DNA from: Dermanyssus gallinae
Taxonomy: Eukaryota > Arthropoda > Arachnida > Mesostigmata > Dermanyssidae
Assembly (NCBI GenBank): GCA_003439945.1
Contig: QVRM01002189.1
Span: 2,752,501 to 2,816,500, forward strand
Direction of reading: 5' to 3'
Length of the DNA: 64,000 nt
Shown piece after piece: positions 58,703 to 64,000 of this stretch. The notes under the pieces are model-generated. The model saw only the letters and a program-made list of their open reading frames with translations. It ran no database searches and was not told the origin of the DNA. A program made the position numbers and the translations under genes. Within the stretch, counting starts at the first letter, position 1, and each line of letters starts with the position of its first letter.

Positions 58703-61520
58703 CAAGGAACGTAAAAAGAAACAAGCGCCCCCTTAGTAGTAGTAGTAGTAGTTGCATGAGCGGCCATGGTTCCATGGCGCGCGGAGTCGCGGAACGACCC
58801 GCCGCTCCACAACGTGGTACTACTCGTAGTAGTAATAGTAGTAGTAGTAGTATCACTATTATTGCTAACCGTTTCAGCCTGAAAACGTTGAGCACTGAAA
58901 TAAAAAGCCCTCCGCCGCCGCGCCGACGACCTCAGTGACCTTGAGAAGAGACACAGGACCCACGGTATGGTAACCCGGCGAGGGGGGCGGCGGACCAGGC
59001 GGCGGCTACGACGACGACGACGACGACTACGACGCTGCCACGGCTGCCGCTGGCAGAGCGTAGGATCGCCTCGATCCCCCCCGGTGTTGGCCGCCCGGGT
59101 GGCCCAGAACAGCAGAGAGAGACACCCACACACACACTCACAGAGAGAGAGAGAGGGGAGAGAGCGAGATAGAGAGCAGCGCGCTCGCCCTGTTTCGGCT
59201 GTAGCAACTGTTCCTCCTCCTCCTACTGCTGCTCTTGCCTGGCCGATCATCACGAAGAAGAAGGTCTTCGGGGCCGTTGTCGGCTCTCTACGTCGCTGGT
59301 CTGGCCGCCCGCACGCCCGTCTGTCTGCCCATGGTCAATTTCATTCCATTCCAATTCCTCTCGAACTAGTCCCCTGCTGGAGCCCTGCTGCTGTGGCTGC
59401 TGCTGTTGCACCCCTTTCGACAATTTCATCTCCCGCAGTCAAAATCCCCTTAGCCCTCGTTGTCGTCGTCGTCGTTGTCGTAGCAGCTGTAGCAGCACCA
59501 TTTTATCAGCAGTGGTAGTAGTAGTAGTAGTATTACCAGTAGTAGTGGAAGCATTCTACACAATCACGCGCACGCTCTAGCGGAAGCATCCCCCCCCCCC
59601 GACCTCCTCTTACGCGGCCCAATTCAGCAGTGCTGTCATTGGGAGAGCAGCTAAAGGAAAAAATCAGAGAGAGAGAGAGATAGAAAGGAACATGCACGCT
59701 CTGCCAGACTTAGTCAGTGCTACCGTCGTCGAGATAGACAACAGAAACAACAACAACCAACAACAACAACGACAACGATAATGAACTGGTTAAAATAGCC
59801 TCTCTCTCGCGCGCGCTCTCTATCTCTCTCTTTAACTCTTACGCCTCTAAAATGTCTACTTCGCTACTCTGATCGTCTATTCGTAGACGTTGACGCCATC
59901 ATACCGACAGCCACAGCTACGGTAAGGTTCTACTTGTTCGATTGTCCCCTTGGCGTCCAGCGTCATCACCTTCATCACTATCACCGACCGCCACCGCCAT
60001 GACGGTCCACCACGAGGATACTACCACGACGACAGCAGTAGTGATCACCACCAACTGCGCTGTTGTGGTTGTTGTTGTTGTTGTTGCTGTTGTTGGTGCT
60101 GTTGTTGTTGTTGTGACTGCTGGCATGGCCGCTATTTGCCGTTGGCAAGCGGGCTTTGCAGCACCGCGGCGCCGGCAACGACAGCAACAATAACAACAAC
60201 AACAACTACAACAACACGAATCGGCTTGTCGAAGTCCTGCAAGTTACTGCGCAAACAGACGAGCAGCGGACCAGGCAGCAGCAACAACAACAACGGCGGC
60301 CTTTTTGCTTTTCTCGTTTCTCAGACCCGCGTCAGGATCGTAAATAAAAGCCAAGTTACCAACAGATTCGCCTCGTCTGTGTGGCGAGTGAACTGATGAA
60401 GTGACCAACTGATGAAGAGAACCCCCAGACAGAGATCGCCCCCGAGCCGACGGGCGAAAACAATGCGTACACGACCGACGCGAGTGAAAATCATTACAGC
60501 AAACGAGTAAATTATTAGCAGGCTAAGCAGGAAGCAGCAATAGCAGCAACAAAAACATCGAGCTGTTTGCGTTTTGTTTGTTGGCAGCCAATGATGGCTC
60601 ATTAGTCGACGTCATGCCCGCGACATGCCCGCTGTCTCTGAGTGCGATCTCTGAAAGCAGAAGCAGAGGCCTCTGGTTTCAAACAGTACCCTCCCCCTCC
60701 CTGGACACTCTCTGGGGGGGGGGGGGGCACACTTGGGAACAATCATACCTACATACCACTGCAGGCATCATTGTGATACAGTTCGTTGTGCACGGTGCGG
60801 GAATGTCGAACGGTCGTCATCTAGTAGTACCAAATATACTCGATGCAACCGTCACTGCTACTGTTGTTGTCTTATTGTTACACGGCTGCATGAGGTTCTG
60901 CTCACACACATGTTCGTTATCACAGATGCAGCTAAGAATCGCTTTGCTTGCGCATGTAATGCCGTTTGCCCAGGCCGGGAGGCCTTCTTATAGCAAATTC
61001 GGCGTGAATGGCGGCACCCACTGTTTCTTTTGAAAACGATCTCCGACTTGTTCAACGACAGAAATCACTGTTGACCACGTGAAAACACAACAACGAGGGC
61101 ATATAATCGTAAGGCGTGGATCTAGACTCCTACGATCAGGTGCTGTCATTGAGTGCCAGCTATTAGATACAGAAATCAACGATACAACGTACGAACGTAG
61201 CGTTACACTTAGAACGGCTCCCCAGCACAATTACTGCTAAATTCCGCCATACTTCTTTCGACCGTGCTTTCGACTGAAGACCTATAGACCTATATAGCCA
61301 AATACAATGTAGCGAACAATTCGAAGCAATAGGGGCTATCGCTCAATAGTTGAACGAAATACCAGACGGTGGGGGGGACGCTACCAATCCGCTTAGTCCG
61401 GCCCGCAACCTAAACTGTATAACTTTGCGCTTCGTTCGTGTGTTGCAGCTCCTATACGGAATCCAGGGCCCAACGTGTCCACGGATCGCGTGCTTTCTCG
61501 ACGGCGATATCGACTTCACT
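31861..61520 (+). CDS. Long phospholipid scramblase gene (3' exons beyond the window)
   Basis: Four exons join in correct phase: 31861-33586, 43632-43861, 52507-52614, 61449-61520. That gives at least 712 residues, against about 230-330 for most animal scramblases. Exon 1 supplies about 560 residues of low-complexity sequence rich in Ser, Thr, Ala, Gln and Pro, with poly-Gln, poly-Ala, Asn runs and a proline-rich stretch (PLPPPVPPHPP near residues 409-419). It then reaches the scramblase anchor THVDQLLIKQ. Exon 2 has NNKYTLRTILGQDLFRAEE, CCGPDRAFHMNIVD, VITLERP and a CCCC cluster; exon 3 IEAPPGSVVGIIRE; exon 4 GDIDF. The calcium segment and membrane span are not in the window. The ATG at 31861 is the first in frame after a TAG at 31843; ATGs at 31909 and 31972 are alternatives. 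Introns 1-3 are about 9-10 kb each and rich in repeats. Confidence 0.85.
33587..35750. other. Long scramblase intron 1, first part
   Basis: Holds only simple sequence: poly-C at 33826-33838, GTT runs near 33880-33915, CT run near 34296, TA/TGTA near 34491-34549, GAC/GAT runs near 34720-34770. Long overlapping frames in all phases at 34.5-35.7 kb follow from the low complexity and are not genes in my view. Confidence 0.6.
35802..35814. repeat. Target-site duplication, left copy
   Basis: TGATCATAGTCAT, identical to 40008-40020. The two copies bracket the LINE exactly. Confidence 0.85.
35815..40007 (-). mobile_element. Near-complete Jockey/I-type LINE, antisense in intron 1
   Basis: 4193 bp between perfect 13-bp target-site duplications. 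Two long open frames, a gag-like ORF1 with zinc knuckles and an endonuclease-reverse transcriptase ORF2, are free of internal stops. The 3' UTR is short (about 57 bp) and contains AATAAA near the end; there is no poly(A) tail. ORF1 has no ATG inside the element near its start, so a few codons are probably missing at the 5' end. Intact frames and perfect duplications show a young insertion, lying opposite to the host gene. Confidence 0.9.
35872..38709 (-). CDS. LINE ORF2, APE-type endonuclease and reverse transcriptase
   Basis: Open from the codon after the ORF1 stop to TAA at 35874-35872. The endonuclease begins with QWNC at 38625-38614 (catalytic Asn), then LTETW with the catalytic Glu, and CGDLNCP. 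The reverse transcriptase follows with SYRGIAKKSV, VFVDFKAAFD, GVAQGDNLSPLLF and the catalytic YADD. A C-terminal Cys/His cluster (CECNLCGKSC, HLQQC) ends the protein. There is no ATG until about 84 residues past the TTG at 38595, that is, behind the endonuclease's first catalytic residues, so ORF2 must be reached by TGA readthrough, by a non-AUG start or by some other route, unless the TGA is a private mutation. Confidence 0.9.
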   Translation of the reverse strand, partial: PKHARAGSVTAKDLSRPSQKQQHQITFFQWNCENIKSTLAFLPLTIDSQYDVLVLTETWATEPTVVSGWYLIECLGQRSEGLGRASGGVAVLYNSKLNGIEALYTEDNCVVLAGSSINIIAMYSSPSEATPDLLEKLVYCLDKVDLNKTTVLCGDLNCPLDKPDNVRTDALISTLASRCMWVVSTAEEPTYVAPQGRSTIDIFATNARHDSIRYKGPQLNTLAFGTRRHLPVAMSLTVHYQAAGQRRQRLNAAVDSTRLLELSPDVLPIPNPLNVAVYATQVQNVILQSVRPQPSKPRTTCWYTRECRSLKHCMIQTYILAKIRPEMTFLYTNASRIYKKAVRSAKLEHEIEAQNKLLRQSQLHPHKWLRSEMRSTACPVSPERLHSYFRQMFASSSTIPSCIPIYVSVWGQRTTKARQELVRPIGISEVVNVIMKAPSGKAAGPDLVRNEHLQQAIILAPCLTSLFNEILKTSHLPEEWKVSLLSVLPKGKGDPLIPSSYRGIAKKSVIYKVLSALVARRLEDFLESTECLPEQQHGFRRGRSTMTACSVLLNSIQMTLRVKRNFLFAVFVDFKAAFDTASRTIILEKLALCGVPAVILKLLQAMLQEGHVIIDDGVTEHTPITQTTGVAQGDNLSPLLFSILVSDLPDKIQRRHPQVSTLMYADDLVLYSRSRFHLQQSLASLQKFVDLNALVINVAKTKAMKFRRGGRLAEKDELRLSLAPIDFVQHFSYLGVIFSTQGLNFTKHIEVRARKGILSFHNIPEPHRLSLDVALKLFNLKIAPTAAYAIQVIWPHLSKANLEVLDKIKASFLKRVLVVHRTSRNRLVYLLASTPLFVEELRATYALPKTEAFENHLAEWEYKFADVDWRFYETRAMTTDYWKSPCCRNRYFVTGFAMHGFHMKICIRNGWHEISTECECNLCGKSCDLYHLQQCTKAKSLMKVT
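38710..40035 (-). CDS. LINE ORF1, gag-like protein with CCHC knuckles
   Basis: 441 codons to TGA at 38712-38710. N-terminal DGFQTVTRNKR is typical of Jockey/I-type gag; after an RNA-binding-like middle come zinc knuckles CFRCFSMDHLVTNC and CRRCGSQEHLRKDC (both C-x2-C-x4-H-x4-C) and a third, irregular one (CCLCNGCHEATWGSC). The protein binds LINE RNA. The ATGs at the start (MLNIVMTMI) lie in the flanking DNA and the target-site duplication, not in the element, which starts at 40007. ORF1 and ORF2 are in the same frame. Confidence 0.88.
   Translation of the reverse strand: MLNIVMTMITLTEERDDATTVTTDVQEKEDLTDDDGFQTVTRNKRLRESKVVLAKQVAVIFTADDNALETRFNDVCHCIAQHIKGKVEEPRFTRNGELVIAVEDEVDRGTLLSLQELAGVKVSARISGARSSVKGKISGVHPSISEAAILASLTSHGVSEAVRVKTKNPSTNIVTATEHVILTFAGNNFPAEVRLGLKQHGVMLYREPMQCFRCFSMDHLVTNCKMTKPRCRRCGSQEHLRKDCKAEARCCLCNGCHEATWGSCPHRLRRMDMLNKTSRNIIQRQTEAPSIPLCAPVAYVHASDNFSKRSWSSVVKNGIKIVNDPAESKMLGTQTAPAQKRPPVAKNSDGLVQSIMDKIIPCIVEAVQAAITSAIGKIMPSLFSQLLGSASSFKTKKHPENIEIGDALRHSIEASLREALHVSTNEVTPDTAGKSKSKGHS
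40008..40020. repeat. Target-site duplication, right copy
   Basis: TGATCATAGTCAT, identical to 35802-35814. Read on the minus strand it supplies two in-frame ATGs just upstream of the LINE's ORF1. Confidence 0.85.
40021..40930. other. Intron 1 stretch of simple repeats
   Basis: GGTGGT near 40049-40080, CAGCAG near 40165-40180, GAGA runs near 40500-40540, a (GACA)n run near 40638-40662 and GCTGCT/GCCGCC near 40850-40880. The reading frames across it are by-products of the repeats. Confidence 0.6.
40980..41450. repeat. Minisatellite, 24/26-bp units, about 18 copies
   Basis: Consensus TGGATGCATCTCTCTGTACG plus TACGTA. Units are 24 or 26 bp long, differing by one CT pair. Each unit has the palindromes ATGCAT and TACGTA and long alternating purine-pyrimidine stretches. 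Because of the composition, several frames on both strands are open across it and read as HPYVRT/GCISLYVR-type repeats. I do not regard them as genes. Confidence 0.9.
41451..43630. other. Intron 1, last part; no gene seen
   Basis: GC-rich simple sequence to about 42.3 kb (TCTC, GTAGTA, CAACAA runs), then more complex sequence without recognisable coding potential. A small repeat of ATGTTCACCTATG occurs three to four times at 43200-43260. Confidence 0.55.
43632..43861 (+). CDS. Long scramblase exon 2
   Basis: From a TTAACGCAG acceptor to a GTTCGT donor, 76 codons after a split Leu. Keeps both cysteine clusters (LCARDCCGP and VCCCCPLLDIC), which in vertebrate scramblases are palmitoylated and steer the protein to the plasma membrane, and VITLERP. 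Confidence 0.93.
43862..46780. other. Long scramblase intron 2, first part
   Basis: No coding region recognised apart from the dispersed repeat at 44.5 kb. It contains short CA/TA-rich runs. Confidence 0.5.
44538..44945 (+). repeat. Dispersed repeat with AAAGGGACACTAAAGG terminus
   Basis: Starts TTAAAGGGACACTAAAGG and ends near a short (TA)n. The same terminus, with small changes, appears on the minus strand near 21606. From memory, repeats with this start are common in hard-tick sequences; I cannot confirm it here. Extent of the element is an estimate. Confidence 0.45.
46785..47120. repeat. (CAA/CAG)n-rich triplet repeat block
   Basis: About 330 bp of mixed CAA, CAG, AAT and ACG triplets. 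Minus-strand frames across it read as Leu/Cys/Val runs in all three phases, which is the expected artefact of GTT/CTG repeats. Confidence 0.9.
47121..52506. other. Long scramblase intron 2, last part; no gene recognised
   Basis: Contains a poly-C run at 47826-47842, GA and CT runs near 47370, 47640 and 48370, and many short overlapping frames without domains. Nothing I can support as an exon. Confidence 0.5.
52507..52614 (+). CDS. Long scramblase exon 3
   Basis: 36 codons, phase 0 both ends, between CATCTAG and GTATGT. ETRIEAPPGSVVGIIREEQTW matches the EIQAPPG element of the family. The acceptor AG belongs to an in-frame TAG, so the Cys-rich reading upstream is not part of the exon. Confidence 0.88.
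53542..53574. repeat. (TA)n tract at the 5' side of the R2-like element
   Basis: About 32 bp of TA that turns without spacer into the element (CCCTAAAATTAAC). Confidence 0.95.
53575..55662 (+). mobile_element. R2-like LINE, 5'-truncated, between (TA)n tracts
   Basis: About 2.1 kb from reverse transcriptase motif 0/1 to a 3' UTR of about 95 bp (AATAAATC near 55640), lying between TA tracts on both sides in intron 3 of the long scramblase gene, in the same direction as the gene. The single frame is intact from the junction to its stop. The N-terminal zinc-finger/Myb part that full R2-type elements carry is missing. The fragment at 1-349 is another copy of this family, ending at a TA run too. 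Confidence 0.88.
53576..55564 (+). CDS. R2-like reverse transcriptase with restriction-like endonuclease
   Basis: 662 codons, entered from the TA tract and so without its own start codon. The order of domains is that of R2-type LINEs: reverse transcriptase (SPSDLRPLSISSY, then ASIDLRKAFDMVSHD, GVRQGDPLSPLLFNL, and FADD as the catalytic site), a connecting region, a CCHC knuckle CRHGCHAPETLAHVAQMC (C-x3-C-x7-H-x4-C), and the PD-(D/E)xK endonuclease with LKPDLVI and VLDAEVCG. In R2 elements this protein nicks a fixed target and primes reverse transcription from it. Here the surroundings suggest a TA-repeat target instead of rDNA. This is mobile-element protein, not a host gene. Confidence 0.9.
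55663..55682. repeat. (TA)n tract at the 3' side of the R2-like element
   Basis: About 19 bp of TA directly behind the 3' UTR. Confidence 0.9.
55683..58250. other. Intron 3 stretch; no gene recognised
   Basis: AT-rich to about 56.7 kb, then GC-rich with simple runs: poly-G near 56785, GAA/AAG near 57115-57150, GTC/ATC near 57233-57262, poly-C near 57584-57598, GGCA near 57865-57882. Confidence 0.55.
58295..58416. repeat. (TA)n microsatellite with TTAT interruptions
   Basis: About 120 bp of TA with two ATTATA breaks and one C. Confidence 0.95.
58520..58645 (-). repeat. tRNA-derived SINE-like element, same family as 20.4 kb
   Basis: Shares CAATGAGCATCGCT, AAAGACAATTCGG, CCCGGTAGATGA and AGACTAGCCTCC with 20425-20545 in the same order. 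The B-box is mutated here (GGTGTCGACAATTCGATGC), so this is an old copy. A (CA)n run and a (TA)n tract follow. Confidence 0.55.
58650..61448. other. Intron 3, last part; simple-sequence rich, no gene
   Basis: (TA)n at 58664-58701, GTA/TAG runs near 58737 and 59510, GAC/ACG runs near 59005, GTT/GTC runs near 59460 and 60065-60115, CAA runs near 59745-59775 and 60185-60215, poly-G near 60713-60726. All long frames here follow from these repeats. Confidence 0.55.
61449..61520 (+). CDS. Long scramblase exon 4
   Basis: 24 codons between GTTGCAG and GTGAGT: LLYGIQGPTCPRIACFLDGDIDFT, equivalent to the LKISGPC...GDVDF element of scramblases. Too short for ordinary ORF detection; found by frame and motif. 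Confidence 0.85.
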
Positions 61521-61649
61521 GTGAGTAGACCATTATTCTCGATCGGCGCTGCTCAGGCGCATATATATATATATATATATAGTTATACGCATTCCTCTTC
61601 CACCTCTTTCTTGATAGAAAGAATCGTCGAAGCTTCCACTCTTCTTGTC

Positions 61650-61738
61650 GAGCCCGGTGGCGTGGCGCATTCGCCTGCGCCTCGCGACGAGGAGGAGACG
61701 CATAGGTGCGCGGGTTTGAGCCCCACCGTTGCACATTA
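61650..61738 (+). repeat. tRNA-derived SINE-like element
   Basis: GGTGGCGTGGCGCATTCG gives an A-box, and GCGGGTTTGAGCCCC 60 bases on gives a B-box (GGTTTGAGCCC). The spacing is that of a tRNA with a long variable arm. The acceptor stem and anticodon arm are not convincing, so I call it a SINE head just behind exon 4 of the scramblase gene. Confidence 0.5.
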
Positions 61739-63150
61739 GTATTTATGGGGGTTCTTCTATAAAGTAATGCGAAAAGCAGTCCCGTGAACGGGTAATCTTG
61801 GATGGGGGTCAGCCCGAGAAGTATTTTTTTCTCACTCTTCTTGGGGGCACAAACAGCTCCCGCGTCAAGCCGAACCGACCTAGTGAAGAAGAAGAAGAAG
61901 ATGGAGAGGTGGGAAGGAGTGGTGGCGGGGTGGGTAAGGGGTCCTAACATTTTGTACGACCGTAATGAAGCGGTCGGTTGGTCAGTCGATCATCGTCGTC
62001 TTCGGCTTCGTCGACTTCATCCCCAGCATCAACAGCAAGTACTACCGTCCGTCGGCATGATAGGCACCGGGGATGCCTGTTCCGAGAGACCACGAGAGGT
62101 TGTGAAAGCAAAAAGCTCGGCTTGGCGACGAGACGAATACTACTACACTATGAAGTAGCCGAACATTCCGATATATCGACTTCGGTCTTCCCTCAACACG
62201 TTCGCCGCCACCACCACCGCCCGTATAGCCGGCCACATGTCAAGAGAACACATGTCGAAATAGTATGGGCGGCCCTGCCTCTGCTGTCCACCCACCGACC
62301 GACCCAACATACAGAAATCGCGGGATGGGGGGGAACAAAGGGTTCACTTTGTAGCCTTTGCGTGTTAGTTTACTGTAGAACTGTAGTACAACCTCATCAT
62401 GCCGTCTCTGCCTATACGGCAAACTGCCAATTGTCTCGCTGAATCTATCTCTTTATGACGTACGTAACGTCCGGATGCAATATGTCGCGGATTGAATGTG
62501 TGCGACGACAATGACCACAGCAACAATAAGAAGAGAGACAACAACAACAATACCAATATCAACAACAACAAAAACAACAACAACAACAATACCAATATCA
62601 ACAACAATAAAAACAACAACAACAATACCAATATTAACAACAACAAGAAAAGCGACGCCTGAGATATTCTGTCGGCTTGTGGAGTTGTGGCGACGAAGGC
62701 GGTGAACGCAGAACGCCGATCCGACGACGATAGCCTTACGAAAATGCTGGCCTTCCGTTATTCTTCGGTAAGACCAACTTTGGTTGTTGTTGTTTGGCAA
62801 CACGGCGGCCACGGTGGCGGAAAATTAATGTCCCAACTCTCTCATTCGTCTCTGCCTTCATTCCCTTGCTCTACGACACTGTCTCGCGCGTTCTGTCGTT
62901 CTAGTAGCATTCGCTTGAGGTCCAAGACATAATGGATTAACACATAGGCCGTCCATGTAAACTTGCCGCCACTGGCATCAATCATCATATCATCGTTTGT
63001 TGTCATCGTCACACTGAATCGTCGCGCATTGTTCATCCGCAAAGTGTATTAGGACTACTGGATCAGTCCTGCTCGTTTACAAATAACTTTTGACCAGATA
63101 GAAAAGCTCATTCCGCCGACGTGATATATATAACTAAATAAAAAATATAT

Positions 63151-63186
<36 letters not shown>

Positions 63187-64000
63187 GTGATGGCAACGAG
63201 TACAGCAGTCAGCCACCGCAAACCTCCTATTTTAGTAGGCAGCCTTACACGCAAGGTAGTCGTTTTCAAGAAAAAGCTTTTGCAAACATTGCTCTAGTCG
63301 AAGCAAGCCGACAGGAAACGGGGGGGGGGGGGCGTTATTTATCAAAGCTTAACTACCACGCGCTCTTAGTGGGGTCGGACAAAACTGCTTAAATAGACCC
63401 CTGTGGAAACTACTTTTACTCATCTACGTGCCACTGTCACCTTTGCGCTGTGCCCGAACTTCCGCGCTCGCCACCTTTCCTTTTTCTCATCCTCACCTTT
63501 TTCATTAAATTGTTTTTTACTTGTTTGTTTTTTTTATTAAATATGCGCACGTAATGCGCGTGCAAGTTCAAGCAAAATTGAGTCCTGCACTGCGTTAGAA
63601 TACTTTACGTAGCAGAGTTGCAGCAAACACTAGAGTGCTGGCTGACTTCCGCCATGGGAACGCGACTTGAGTTGATAATTTCTCAAAGCAGCATACGCAC
63701 ACAACAAACTTCACGCCTTTAGGAACCAAACGGAGAGTTTACTCCCGTTCAGAAATGTCAATCGAGCAGCAATCTCACAGTTGGCGTACCACGCCCATCT
63801 GACATATGTGAGATCGTATTTCGAGGGAAGATCTGGTTGCCCCTCGTCTCGCTTATGTGTCTTGTCTGACCCAAGCCTGTTTGGATGCGTCCCTGTTTCG
63901 TTATCTGCAAATTCGTGATAGAAATTCACCGCTTGCCCCAGTCAATCTCCTTTATCGAATCATTGTGTAACTTGCTATAATGATCTTGTCTAGCTTACAC
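61739..64000. other. Intron 4 (open to the right); no further exon found
   Basis: I looked for the calcium-binding (D-x-D-N-F) and membrane-span exon and found none. The stretch holds CAA repeats at 62517-62650, TA tracts near 63120-63186 and a poly-G run near 63322-63332. Confidence 0.5.

Noticed and set aside
61650..61738. A functional tRNA gene
   Set aside because: A- and B-box-like elements are present, but I could not fold a proper acceptor stem and anticodon arm.

Overview
This window looks like nuclear DNA of an arthropod, probably a chelicerate such as a tick or a mite. Evidence: split genes with GT-AG introns, AATAAA signals, long (TA)n tracts, minisatellites and many LINE, SINE and foldback elements. 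A repeat ending AAAGGGACACTAAAGG at 44.5 kb resembles repeats I recall from tick sequences. The taxon is inference. Only two gene families are clear: phospholipid scramblase (three loci, all on +) and cytosolic glutaminyl-tRNA synthetase (one locus on -). I rebuilt exons by eye from frame, splice signals and phase; every junction I give keeps the phase.

Layout. 0-7.7 kb: scramblase-like copy 1, probably a pseudogene, its introns swollen by LINE fragments and a foldback element lying against (TA)n tracts. 7.7-14 kb: no gene; a decayed LINE 3' end, long (TA)n tracts and a second foldback copy. 14.1-21.1 kb: QARS on -, eight exons covering the catalytic core and anticodon-binding domain, but no N-terminal exons seen. 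23.4-25.5 kb: scramblase-like copy 2, compact and apparently intact (five exons, 253 aa). 25.5-31.8 kb: no clear gene; a LINE fragment at 29 kb, then a GC-rich stretch that probably holds the promoter and 5' UTR of the next gene. 31.9 kb to beyond 61.5 kb: a scramblase gene with a very long low-complexity N-terminal exon followed by three canonical scramblase exons; its last exons lie beyond the window.

The introns of the long scramblase gene hold a nearly complete antisense LINE with a perfect 13-bp target-site duplication (35.8-40.0 kb), a 24/26-bp minisatellite (41 kb), CAA/CAG repeats (46.8 kb) and a 5'-truncated R2-like LINE between (TA)n tracts (53.6-55.7 kb).

The most interesting pattern is that restriction-like-endonuclease (RLE) LINEs of at least two families, plus a foldback element, repeatedly lie exactly against (TA)n microsatellites. 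The paralogous intron of scramblase copy 2 is an 'empty site' carrying only the (TA)n. A second point is that the LINE at 36-40 kb has its two ORFs in one frame, separated by a single TGA, with no ATG before the endonuclease domain.
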